A stretch of DNA of 14,564 nucleotides from contig CAYONP010000124.1 of assembly GCA_964405335.1 (NCBI GenBank), positions 1 to 14,564 on the forward strand, read 5' to 3'. A program made the position numbers and the translations under genes. The notes below the pieces were generated by a model. It had not been told where the DNA came from, searched no databases, and saw only the letters and a list, made by a program, of their open reading frames with translations. Shown one piece after another: positions 1 through 6,055 of the stretch. Position 1 is the stretch's first letter. Every line of letters begins with the position of its first letter. The DNA comes from CAYONP01 sp964405335 (GTDB lineage: Bacteria; Armatimonadota; UBA10988).

Positions 1-91
1 GGCGTTTCGGTCGGGGCGCGTTACCAACCGCCGCATCCAGCCGGCGCAGCGCGCCGCGACGGGCCTGGTCTGCTCTCTCCTCGGCTGCCAT
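1..91 (-). CDS. Partial hypothetical protein (N-terminus only)
   Basis: An ATG at 89-91 on the minus strand opens a frame of 30 codons that runs off the left edge. The readable N-terminus begins MAAEERADQARRGALRRL and is rich in Ala, Arg and Glu, suggesting a soluble helix. A ribosome-binding site AAGGTG lies 4 nt upstream (plus-strand 96-101), which supports this start. A weak -10-like TACGCT preceded by TGC lies at 116-121 on the minus strand. No family can be recognised from 30 residues. The gene is divergent from the lipoprotein gene at 288. Confidence 0.5.
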   Translation of the reverse strand, partial: MAAEERADQARRGALRRLDAAVGNAPRPKR

Positions 92-227
92 GACACACCT
101 TGCCAGCACGCGCCTAGCGTAGCATGTGGCGAGGATCGCCGCACGAGTCAGGGAGGGACGGACCCGATTATTAACGTGGGTCGACGACGCGGGCGAGCCG
201 GGCGCTGATCGTCGCCCGGCCGCCGCG

Positions 228-256
228 TTGACGCGCCGTGGTCAACCTGCTAGATT
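228..256 (+). promoter_or_regulatory. Sigma70-like promoter of the HEAT-repeat lipoprotein gene
   Basis: TTGACG (228-233) and TAGATT (251-256) are separated by 17 nt, the optimal spacing. Transcription would start near 263, about 25 nt before the ATG at 288. The rest of the stretch 92-287 shows only a short AT-rich patch near 166-172 and no gene I can support. Confidence 0.6.
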
Positions 257-287
257 CGCTGCGCCCGCCGCGGCGGGGAGTGATCTC

Positions 288-1361
288 ATGCGCCTGCGCT
301 GGTGGCTGCTGCCGCTGCTCGCCCTCTCGTTCGCCTCACTGACCGGCTGCGCCAAGGTCAATGAATGGCTCGAGGGCACCGTCGGCGAGGAAGAGGAGAC
401 CGACGAAGAGACGCCCGAAGAGAAGCTGGCCAAGGCCGAAGCCGACCTGGCCGGCAGCGATGCGGCCAAGCGCAAGGCCGCCGCCGCGGCGCTGTTCGGC
501 ATCGTCCTTGAGGTCGACGAGAAGGACCCCGAGGCCGATCGCGCGGTGGTCGTCCGCAAGGCGCTGCCGTTCCTCAGCGACGACGACGATGCGGTGGTAC
601 TGGCCATCCTCAACGGCCTGCAGACCAAGACCGGGTTCCCCGAGAAGACCGAAGACGAGCGGCAGCTCGACCCTGAGGGTTACGACCGCCAACTGGCCGA
701 GAAGACCGCCGTCGTCGAGCAGGGCTTGAGCGGCGTGTCGGCGGCCCTGCAGCGCGACGACGAGAGCATCCGCTACCGCGCCATGGTCGTGCTGTGCAAC
801 CTGACCCGGCCGCCGATTGTGCCCGATGATGCCGTCGAGCAGGTGCGCGGCGCGATCAGCGACGAGGCGCTCAAGCTGGCGCTCGATGACGGCCAGTCGC
901 TCGATCTGCGGCTGCTGGCCATCGAAGCGCTGGTCGCCTGCGCCGCCGGCGGGCAGGTGGGGCAGTTGGTCCCGTTGCTGGCCAGCGATGAGGCTGAGTT
1001 GCGCGCCCGCGTCGCGCTGGCGGTTGGCCAGGCGGCCGACTGGGAGGGAGCCGCCCAGGCCGGCGTGGCGTCGAGTCTGGTCGATCTGGCGCGCGACCAG
1101 CGGCAGCCGATGTCGGTGCGCTGGTGCGCGGCGGCGACGCTCGGCCGCCTCGGCGCCGGCGAGGGCGCCGGGCTGGACAGCCCGTTCGCCGTGGCCGGCG
1201 AAGAGGAGCCGTACCCGAATCTCGAGGCCTACCGCACTTACGCGCTGGCGCACTCGGGCGCGGCCGGCGAGGTGGTGGCCGAACTGAACGCGGAGATGGA
1301 CGCGGTCGCCACGGCGGCCGAGGAAGAGCTCGACGCGGAGCGCAAGAAGGGCTATCGCTGA
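288..1361 (+). CDS. HEAT-repeat-like lipoprotein
   Basis: This 357-residue protein is probably an exported lipoprotein with a helical-repeat scaffold. The N-terminus MRLRWWLLPLLALSF is followed by the lipobox LTGC, with Cys21 as the lipidation site (seen). A very acidic stretch follows at about residues 31-43. The rest is Ala/Leu-rich paired helices, for example around RKALPFLSDDDDAVVLAIL and LLASDEAELRARVALAVG, which resemble HEAT/armadillo-type repeats (family inference). Such repeats usually bind proteins and have no catalytic site. The start at 288 is chosen because GGGGAG lies 7 nt upstream and it begins the signal peptide; the same frame is open further upstream but encodes no signal. 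It has its own promoter and no close same-strand partner other than the tRNAs downstream. The binding partner is unknown. Confidence 0.75.
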   Translation: MRLRWWLLPLLALSFASLTGCAKVNEWLEGTVGEEEETDEETPEEKLAKAEADLAGSDAAKRKAAAAALFGIVLEVDEKDPEADRAVVVRKALPFLSDDDDAVVLAILNGLQTKTGFPEKTEDERQLDPEGYDRQLAEKTAVVEQGLSGVSAALQRDDESIRYRAMVVLCNLTRPPIVPDDAVEQVRGAISDEALKLALDDGQSLDLRLLAIEALVACAAGGQVGQLVPLLASDEAELRARVALAVGQAADWEGAAQAGVASSLVDLARDQRQPMSVRWCAAATLGRLGAGEGAGLDSPFAVAGEEEPYPNLEAYRTYALAHSGAAGEVVAELNAEMDAVATAAEEELDAERKKGYR

Positions 1362-1415
1362 GCCGCGCGGCGGCCCGTGCCGAGGCTGGTATGGCTGCTG
1401 CGTATCGCGCGGGTG

Positions 1416-1445
1416 TTGACGGTTCCTCGGCCGGATGGGTATAAT
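1416..1445 (+). promoter_or_regulatory. Strong sigma70-like promoter of the tRNA-Gln/tRNA-Glu pair
   Basis: TTGACG (1416-1421) and a perfect TATAAT (1440-1445) are 18 nt apart. The expected start near 1451-1453 lies 7-9 nt before the mature 5' end of tRNA-Gln, leaving a short leader for RNase P. This is the best promoter match in the window. Confidence 0.8.
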
Positions 1446-1459
1446 GCCGGTCCGGTCAA

Positions 1460-1530
1460 TGGGGAGTCGTCTAACGGCAGGACAGCGGACTCTGGATCCG
1501 TATGTGGGGGTTCGAATCCTCCCTCCCCAA
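1460..1530 (+). tRNA. tRNA-Gln (anticodon CTG)
   Basis: A full cloverleaf can be folded by eye. The 7-bp acceptor stem pairs TGGGGAG (1460-1466) with CTCCCCA (1523-1529), with discriminator A1530. The anticodon stem is 1485-1489/1497-1501 around loop CTCTGGA, with anticodon CTG at 1492-1494, which reads CAG. The T-arm at 1506-1522 has loop TTCGAAT. The acceptor beginning with T-A is usual for tRNA-Gln. CCA is not encoded. Confidence 0.95.
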
Positions 1531-1546
1531 TGGCAGCGCTGGTTTA

Positions 1547-1619
1547 GGCCCCATCGTCTAGTGGCCCAGGACGCAGGACTCTCATTCCTGAAGCAGGGGT
1601 TCGACTCCCCTTGGGGCTA
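1547..1619 (+). tRNA. tRNA-Glu (anticodon CTC)
   Basis: The acceptor stem GGCCCCA (1547-1553) pairs with TGGGGCT (1612-1618), including one G-T pair at the first position; discriminator is A1619. The anticodon stem is 1574-1578/1586-1590, with anticodon CTC at 1581-1583 reading GAG. The T-arm at 1595-1611 has loop TTCGACT. The D-arm region CGTCTAGTGGCCCAGGACG resembles known tRNA-Glu. Only 16 nt separate it from tRNA-Gln, so the two are almost certainly one transcript. CCA is not encoded. Confidence 0.95.
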
Positions 1620-1629
1620 TGGTCTGAAC

Positions 1630-1645
1630 CCGGCGACGGCGCCGG
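1630..1645 (+). terminator. Short GC hairpin after the tRNAs, possible weak terminator
   Basis: CCGGCG and CGCCGG form a 6-bp stem around a 4-nt loop ACGG, 11 nt after tRNA-Glu. No T-run follows, so it is at best a weak or processing hairpin. Read-through into the gene at 1670 is plausible. Confidence 0.3.
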
Positions 1646-1669
1646 CAGTCTAACGGTCCGGAGGATCGC

Positions 1670-2824
1670 ATGACGGTGCGCCGACTTTGGCTCTGCCTCG
1701 CGTTTGCGCCCGTCCTGTCACGCGCCGACATCGCCCAGCCGTTCGGCGACTTCGTCGCCCTCCGCGCCCAGCCGGGCATCCTCCACGAGACCCCGTGGGA
1801 GACCGTCCGCGGCGACCCGGCTCAGTTCCGCGGCCGCACGCTGGGCTACCTGCTGCTGGTCCGCGGGCGGATCGACGCCGGTGGGCTGACCCGCCTGATC
1901 GGCTACTCGCGCGCCGACGAACTGATCGAGGTGGTCTCGGCCGACGGCTGCTCCGTCGGCGCGCCGGGCGAGTGGCTGGCGGTGCTCGGCATCCTGCCCG
2001 AGACCGGCGCGGTGCGGCACCTGATCGGCACCGCCGCGACGCGGATCGCACCGCCGCACATGCCCGAGCCACCGCAGCTCAGTTCGCGCACCGTTGAGGT
2101 GACCGGCGGCGCCAACGGCGCGGGCACCGGCGCGGCGCTGCCGCCGCCCGGCTCGGCCGCCGGCGCGGCGCCGCTGCCCGAGCAGGAGACGCCGTTCACT
2201 GGTAACGGTTCGTTGCCCAACATGCCGGCGATGGGCGAGGCGCCCGGTGCCGGCGGCAGCGGCCCGCCGCCGTACGATCCATCGCAACTCGGCCCGCAGC
2301 CGCAGCAGCCTCAGTATGCGCCCGGCTACGACCCGGCCGCGCAGAACCGGCTCGAGTGGTACATCTACGAGCGCAACAAGCGCGTGCCGGCGGCCGAGCG
2401 GCAGAAGATCGCGCAGACGCTGATCGCGCTGTCGGCCCGGCACCGCATGCGCTGGGAGTTCATGGCCGCGCTGGTCACCGCCGAGTCGAACTTCAATCGC
2501 CGGGCGGTGAGCACCGCCGGGGCACTCGGACTGGGGCAGTTGATGCCGTTCAACTGCAAGACCTACGGCGTCACCGACCCGTACGACATCGAGCAGAACC
2601 TGGCCGCCTCGACGCTGCATATGCGCGAACTGCTCGACCGCTATGCCGGCCGTGGGGCGACCGATCAGTTCCAGCTCGCCGTTGCCGCCTACAACGCCGG
2701 CGCCGGGGCGGTGGCGCGGCACGGCGGCGTGCCGCCCTATCGCGAGACGATCAACCACGTGCGCCGGGTGGCCGAGTACTACGTCGACCTGTGCCGGCGC
2801 AGCTCGGCCGCCGTCGGGCGGTAG
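1670..2824 (+). CDS. Exported SLT-family lytic transglycosylase
   Basis: A 384-residue periplasmic enzyme likely to cleave the MurNAc-GlcNAc bond of peptidoglycan. Residues 1-19 look like a signal peptide. Residues about 50-130 form a strand-rich region of OB-like character (inference). Residues 140-225 are a Pro/Gly/Ala linker. The SLT domain covers about 245-378: catalytic Glu272 sits in TAESNFNRRAVS, followed by GALGLGQLMP (284-293) and AAYNAGAGAV (339-348), then the PPYRETINHV segment. These are standard lysozyme-like SLT motifs (established for the family). GGAGG lies 5 nt before the ATG. It is first in a tightly packed operon with PAP2, UPF0104 and MlaE genes, and may be read from the tRNA promoter. 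The fusion of an N-terminal OB-like part to SLT is less common; its role is unknown. Confidence 0.88.
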   Translation: MTVRRLWLCLAFAPVLSRADIAQPFGDFVALRAQPGILHETPWETVRGDPAQFRGRTLGYLLLVRGRIDAGGLTRLIGYSRADELIEVVSADGCSVGAPGEWLAVLGILPETGAVRHLIGTAATRIAPPHMPEPPQLSSRTVEVTGGANGAGTGAALPPPGSAAGAAPLPEQETPFTGNGSLPNMPAMGEAPGAGGSGPPPYDPSQLGPQPQQPQYAPGYDPAAQNRLEWYIYERNKRVPAAERQKIAQTLIALSARHRMRWEFMAALVTAESNFNRRAVSTAGALGLGQLMPFNCKTYGVTDPYDIEQNLAASTLHMRELLDRYAGRGATDQFQLAVAAYNAGAGAVARHGGVPPYRETINHVRRVAEYYVDLCRRSSAAVGR

Positions 2825-2828
2825 CCGC

Positions 2829-3392
2829 TTGGAAGTCGCCCTCTTTCGCCTGATCAACCGCGCCAGCGCCAATCCGCTCTATGACGCGATCATGCCGGTG
2901 GTCACCGATGGCGGGCTGATCGAGAAGTTCATCGCGGCGCTGCTCCTGCTCCTCCTCGCGCGGGCCCTGCTGCGCCGCGGGCGGGACGAGGTCCGGCTCG
3001 CGCTGCGGCTGATCGTGCTGGTTGTTGTCGGCGTCGCCGTGGGTGAGTGGCTCTTTTCCGGTTGGCTGCGCGAGACCGTCGCGCGGCCGCGGCCGCCGCT
3101 CGGGCCGCTGGCCGAGTCGGTGCGACTGCTGGTCGGGCTCGGTCCGTCGGCCAGCTTTCCCTCGGGCCACGCGATGAACAGCGCCACGTTCGGCATCGGC
3201 CTCGGCCTGGCCTACCCTCGCCTGCGCACGTTCGGCCTCGGCTTCGCCGCGCTGGTCGGCTACTCGCGGGTCTATGTCGGCGTGCACTACCCGCTCGACG
3301 TGCTGGCCGGCTGGCTGATCGGTCTCGGCCTGGCCACCCTGCTGTGGCGCGGGCTGACCGCCGGCGACCGGCGCGCGGGCGGCTCGACGTGA
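2829..3392 (+). CDS. PAP2-family membrane phosphatase
   Basis: A 187-residue integral membrane acid phosphatase. All three PAP2 signatures are visible: R81-x6-RP (R88-P89) in RETVARPRP, PSGH at 111-114, and SRVYVGVHYPLD with Ser146, Arg147, His153 and Asp157. Hydrophobic segments at about 33-47, 60-77, 118-130, 135-145 and 158-172 are membrane helices. The family removes phosphate from lipids such as undecaprenyl pyrophosphate or phosphatidylglycerol phosphate; the substrate here cannot be told from sequence. The preferred start is TTG at 2829, 4 nt after the upstream stop, giving the usual family N-terminus MEVALFRLINRASANPLYDA. No ATG fits as well, and the ribosome-binding site is weak, so translation is probably coupled to the transglycosylase gene. 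Confidence 0.87.
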   Translation: MEVALFRLINRASANPLYDAIMPVVTDGGLIEKFIAALLLLLLARALLRRGRDEVRLALRLIVLVVVGVAVGEWLFSGWLRETVARPRPPLGPLAESVRLLVGLGPSASFPSGHAMNSATFGIGLGLAYPRLRTFGLGFAALVGYSRVYVGVHYPLDVLAGWLIGLGLATLLWRGLTAGDRRAGGST

Positions 3393-3417
3393 GGCCGAAT
3401 CACGGTATCATGGGCAC

Positions 3418-4416
3418 ATGTCCGTCAGCCGCGAGGAGTTGAGCGCGAACGGTGACAGCCGGCCGCCCGGCCGGACGATGTCGCCGCTTGGACTGGCCGT
3501 CCGGCTGGCGCTCAGCGCCGGCCTGCTCTGGTGGGTGCTGCGCGACGCCGAAACCCGTGCCGCGCTGGCGGCCGTCTCGTCCGCGCGCACGGCGGCGGTC
3601 GTGGCCCTTGCCACGCTCTGGTATGCCGGCTGCCAGGTGCTCAACGCCTGGAAGTGGGGCCTCATCCTCCGCGGCATGGGCTATCCGACCGGCCTCTGGC
3701 CGCTGACCCGGGCCTACTTCGTCGGCCAGTTCTTCAGCCGCTTCCTGCCCACCAGCGTCGGCGGCGATGTGGTCCGGCCGATCCTCCTGGCGCGTGCCGG
3801 CGTGCCCTACTCGACCGGCCTGGTCTCCGCCTTCCTGGGCCGAGTCACCGGCTTGGTGGCGATGCTGCTGCTCGGCCTGATCGGCTGCCTCTGGGCCCGC
3901 ACCGCCGGCGACGAGGTGCCGCAGCGGGTGCTGCTCGCGGTCAGCCTGCTCTGCGGTCTGTCGACCGCCGCGCTGGTCTTCGGCGCCTGGCTCGAGCGGC
4001 GGAAGGGGATCAGCCGCCGGCTACCGGCGAAGCTCGGCCGGCCGCTCCGCCGCATCGCCGACGGCGTCGCCGAGCTGGCCCATGCGCCGCAGCTCCTGGC
4101 CGGCGTGATGGCCGTTTCGCTGGTCTTCCAGGTGATGATGATCGGCATCAACTGGCTGCTCGGCGCCGCGGCCGGGCTCGAGCTGAGCCTGGTCCACTGG
4201 TTCTGGTTCGTGCCGGTGGTCACGCTCGGCGCGATGCTGCCCTCGTTCGGCGGGCTCGGCTTCCGCGAGAATGTCGCCGTGCTGCTGCTCCAGCCGCTGG
4301 GCCTGGCCGCGCCGGCGGCGGTCTGCTCGCTGCTCTGGCAGGCGGCGGTGATCCTGGCCAGCCTGCCCGGCGGCCTGGCCTGGGCCGGCGCGCCGGCGCG
4401 CAAGGAGGGCGCATGA
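3418..4416 (+). CDS. UPF0104 / lysylphosphatidylglycerol-synthase-like transmembrane protein
   Basis: A 332-residue polytopic membrane protein of the LPG-synthase transmembrane (YbhN/AglD-like, UPF0104) family. Characteristic segments are LNAWKWGLILRGMGY (about residues 75-89), RAYFVGQFFSRFLPTSVGGD (about 100-119), and the late MLPSFGGLGFRENVAVLLL stretch. Members form the membrane part of MprF or act in lipid or polyprenyl-glycan handling; no aminoacyltransferase domain is attached here, so this is the stand-alone form. About 7-8 helices are visible. The first 20 residues are polar and cytosolic. The start codon at 3418 has only a weak purine tract upstream; an in-frame ATG at 3478 is the alternative. 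It follows the PAP2 gene by 25 nt and overlaps mlaE by 4 nt (ATGA), so the two are probably translated together. Confidence 0.83.
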   Translation: MSVSREELSANGDSRPPGRTMSPLGLAVRLALSAGLLWWVLRDAETRAALAAVSSARTAAVVALATLWYAGCQVLNAWKWGLILRGMGYPTGLWPLTRAYFVGQFFSRFLPTSVGGDVVRPILLARAGVPYSTGLVSAFLGRVTGLVAMLLLGLIGCLWARTAGDEVPQRVLLAVSLLCGLSTAALVFGAWLERRKGISRRLPAKLGRPLRRIADGVAELAHAPQLLAGVMAVSLVFQVMMIGINWLLGAAAGLELSLVHWFWFVPVVTLGAMLPSFGGLGFRENVAVLLLQPLGLAAPAAVCSLLWQAAVILASLPGGLAWAGAPARKEGA

Positions 4417-5222
4417 GCGCCGGCGCAACCAGCACCACCGCCGCCTCGTGGCGCGAGTTCGGCGGTTACTGCATGAGGACCATCGGCGGCCGCATCACCG
4501 GCCTGCTGGTCTATCTCGGCGACGTCTTTCTGCTCACCAACCGGACGGTTCGCCACTGCCTGCGCGGCGAGGTGACCTGGCGCGAGACGTTCGCCCAACT
4601 CGCCGCCATCGGCGTCGGCGGTCTGCCGCTGGTGGCCGTGACGGTGGCCTTCAGCGGCATGGTCTTCGGGGTCTATGCGGTCGCGCAGTTCCAGCGCCTG
4701 GGCGTCAGCGACATGATCGGCGTGCTGGTCTCGATGTCGATGACCCGCGAGGTCGCGCCCGTGCTGGCGGCGACGGTGATCGCCGCGCGCAGCGGCTCGG
4801 CGATTGCCGCCGAGGTCGGGACGATGAAGATCACCGAACAGCTCGACGCGCTGCGCGCCCTGGCCACCGACCCGGTCGAGTACCTCGCCGTGCCGCGTTA
4901 CTGCGCGCTGGTCACAATGCTGCCGCTGCTCGCCCTGGTCGGCATGGCCACCGGCGTCTGGGGCGCCGGGGTGGTGTGCAACCTGAACGGCATCTCGTGG
5001 CGGCAGTACATGACCGGCGTGTGGGACCGCCTGACCTACGAGTACATCCTGATCGGCCTGGTCAAGGCCATGATCTTCGGCGCGCTGATCGCGATTTCGA
5101 GTCTCCGCCAAGGTCTCCGCGCGGGCTACGGCAGCGAGTCGGTCGGCCGTGCGACGACGCAGGCGGTGGTGAACAACATTCTGTGGATTCACGCGGCGAA
5201 TCTGTTGTTGGCGATGGTGTGA
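4413..5222 (+). CDS. mlaE: MlaE-family ABC transporter permease (lipid transport)
   Basis: A 269-residue inner-membrane permease of the MlaE/YrbE/TGD1 family, which with an ATPase (MlaF) and an MCE protein (MlaD) moves phospholipid between membranes. Diagnostic features are the EVGTMKITEQLDALRALATD loop (about residues 137-156), the preceding REVAPVLAATVIAARSGSAI helix and the late ISSLRQGLRAGYGSESVGRA segment. Length matches the family. The start overlaps the previous stop as ATGA, and a strong AAGGAGGG at 4402-4409 precedes it. No ATPase or MCE gene follows; the operon ends here and a toxin-antitoxin pair begins 50 nt later. The partners must lie elsewhere or have been lost. Confidence 0.9.
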   Translation: MSAGATSTTAASWREFGGYCMRTIGGRITGLLVYLGDVFLLTNRTVRHCLRGEVTWRETFAQLAAIGVGGLPLVAVTVAFSGMVFGVYAVAQFQRLGVSDMIGVLVSMSMTREVAPVLAATVIAARSGSAIAAEVGTMKITEQLDALRALATDPVEYLAVPRYCALVTMLPLLALVGMATGVWGAGVVCNLNGISWRQYMTGVWDRLTYEYILIGLVKAMIFGALIAISSLRQGLRAGYGSESVGRATTQAVVNNILWIHAANLLLAMV

Positions 5223-5223
5223 G

Positions 5224-5235
5224 GCCGGCGCCGGC
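5224..5235. promoter_or_regulatory. 12-nt perfect palindrome, candidate toxin-antitoxin operator
   Basis: GCCGGCGCCGGC is perfectly self-complementary and lies 6 nt upstream of the TATAAT of the toxin-antitoxin pair, overlapping the spacer/-35 region. Antitoxins commonly bind palindromes at this place to repress their own operon. In DNA this GC-rich such a palindrome can occur by chance, and it could instead be a hairpin ending the mlaE transcript, although no T-run follows. Confidence 0.35.
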
Positions 5236-5241
5236 ACGGGC

Positions 5242-5247
5242 TATAAT
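5242..5247 (+). promoter_or_regulatory. -10 box of the toxin-antitoxin operon
   Basis: A perfect TATAAT stands 25 nt before the antitoxin ATG at 5273, but no recognisable -35 hexamer lies at the right distance. Transcription would start near 5254, leaving room for the GGAAGG ribosome site at 5263-5268. Confidence 0.5.
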
Positions 5248-5272
5248 GGTCGCAACCAGTCCGGAAGGTATC

Positions 5273-5533
5273 ATGCAGCCGGTTGCGGACAGTGTTCGGT
5301 CGCGGCTCGAGTTCCTGGTCCAGGCGACCGGCCGCGGTGAGTCGGAGTTGGTTGCCGAGGCGCTGGAGGTCGGCTTGGCCGACCTCTATCGCAACTGCCT
5401 GCGTGACGCCTACCTTGCTGGCGAACTCGAGCGTACCGAGGTAATCGCCGAACTCGGAGCCGAGGCCGTCGAGGAGCTGGACTACGCGCGCGAGGCGGTC
5501 AGGCGCGATGTAGCATGGGGCCGTGGTGCCTGA
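5273..5533 (+). CDS. Antitoxin of a PIN-type (VapBC-like) toxin-antitoxin pair
   Basis: An 86-residue protein. The N-terminal half (about 8-42) contains two amphipathic helices, around GESELVAEALEVGLADLY, compatible with a ribbon-helix-helix-like DNA-binding part. The C-terminal half, with LAGELERTEVIAELG and AVEELDYAREAVRRDVAWG, is charged and helical like the toxin-binding tails of antitoxins encoded next to PIN proteins. The start has GGAAGG 4 nt upstream. The stop lies inside the next gene (11-nt overlap), the usual antitoxin-then-toxin arrangement. The role is inferred mainly from position and from the PIN domain of its partner; it would repress the operon and neutralise the ribonuclease. 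Confidence 0.68.
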   Translation: MQPVADSVRSRLEFLVQATGRGESELVAEALEVGLADLYRNCLRDAYLAGELERTEVIAELGAEAVEELDYAREAVRRDVAWGRGA

Positions 5534-6035
5534 GACCGCGGTGGCGGACACCGGACCGCTGCTTCACCTCGCGCAGATCGGCGCGGAAGGCCTCCTCGCG
5601 CTGTTCTCCCGACTCACAATCTCCGCCCAGGTTGCCGATGAGCTCCGGCGGCACGGCGCGGCAGCGACGCTCGAACTTAGCCTTCCCGACGTGCTGACCA
5701 TCGCCACCGTTGGCGACGACGAGATCGTCGCAGCACGACACGACGATCCCGCCGGCAAACTGTCTGTGCCCGACTGGAGCGTCGTGGTTTTGGCAAGGCG
5801 GCTGGCCCCCGACGTGAGCTTGACCGACGACCTTGCGCTGCGGCGTGCCTTGGAGGACCGAGGCTATCTCGTGGTCGGGAGCATCGGCATCGTGCTGCGG
5901 GCTCTGTCGCTTGGGAGCATCGATGTGACCGACGCCAAGAGCAGCCTGGATCGTCTCAGTAACGGCAGCACGCTCTATCTCTCTACGGGCCTGCGACGAT
6001 ATGTGAAGTCGCTGATCGAGGACATGACAAGCTGA
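5523..6035 (+). CDS. PIN-domain ribonuclease toxin
   Basis: A 170-residue PIN-fold protein, probably a metal-dependent RNase. The acidic active-site residues expected of PIN domains are visible: Asp9 in VADTGPLLHL, Glu40 in QVADELRRHG, Asp84 in VPDWSVVVLARRL and Asp102/Asp103 in SLTDDLALRRAL. It is longer than classical VapC (about 130 residues), with extra sequence ending STGLRRYVKSLIEDMTS, closer to the PIN subfamily annotated as DUF3368. The start is GTG at 5523, overlapping the antitoxin by 11 nt; GTG at 5526 is the alternative. All catalytic residues being present argues that it is functional. Its stop is 20 nt from the end of the convergent transporter gene. Confidence 0.8.
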   Translation: MVPETAVADTGPLLHLAQIGAEGLLALFSRLTISAQVADELRRHGAAATLELSLPDVLTIATVGDDEIVAARHDDPAGKLSVPDWSVVVLARRLAPDVSLTDDLALRRALEDRGYLVVGSIGIVLRALSLGSIDVTDAKSSLDRLSNGSTLYLSTGLRRYVKSLIEDMTS

Positions 6036-6055
6036 TTACCAAGCCGTGACCACCC

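Noticed and set aside
126..287. N-terminal extension of the lipoprotein frame
   Set aside because: It has no ribosome site, lies over the promoter, and would bury the lipobox signal peptide at residue 55 onward.
3405..3410. TATCAT as a -10 for the UPF0104 gene
   Set aside because: No -35 at the proper distance, and the gene is only 25 nt after the PAP2 gene, so cotranscription is simpler.
3807..5237. Long open frame antisense to the UPF0104 and MlaE genes
   Set aside because: GC-rich DNA leaves antisense frames open; its translation is His/Arg/Gln-rich with no family features, whereas both sense genes are clearly recognised.
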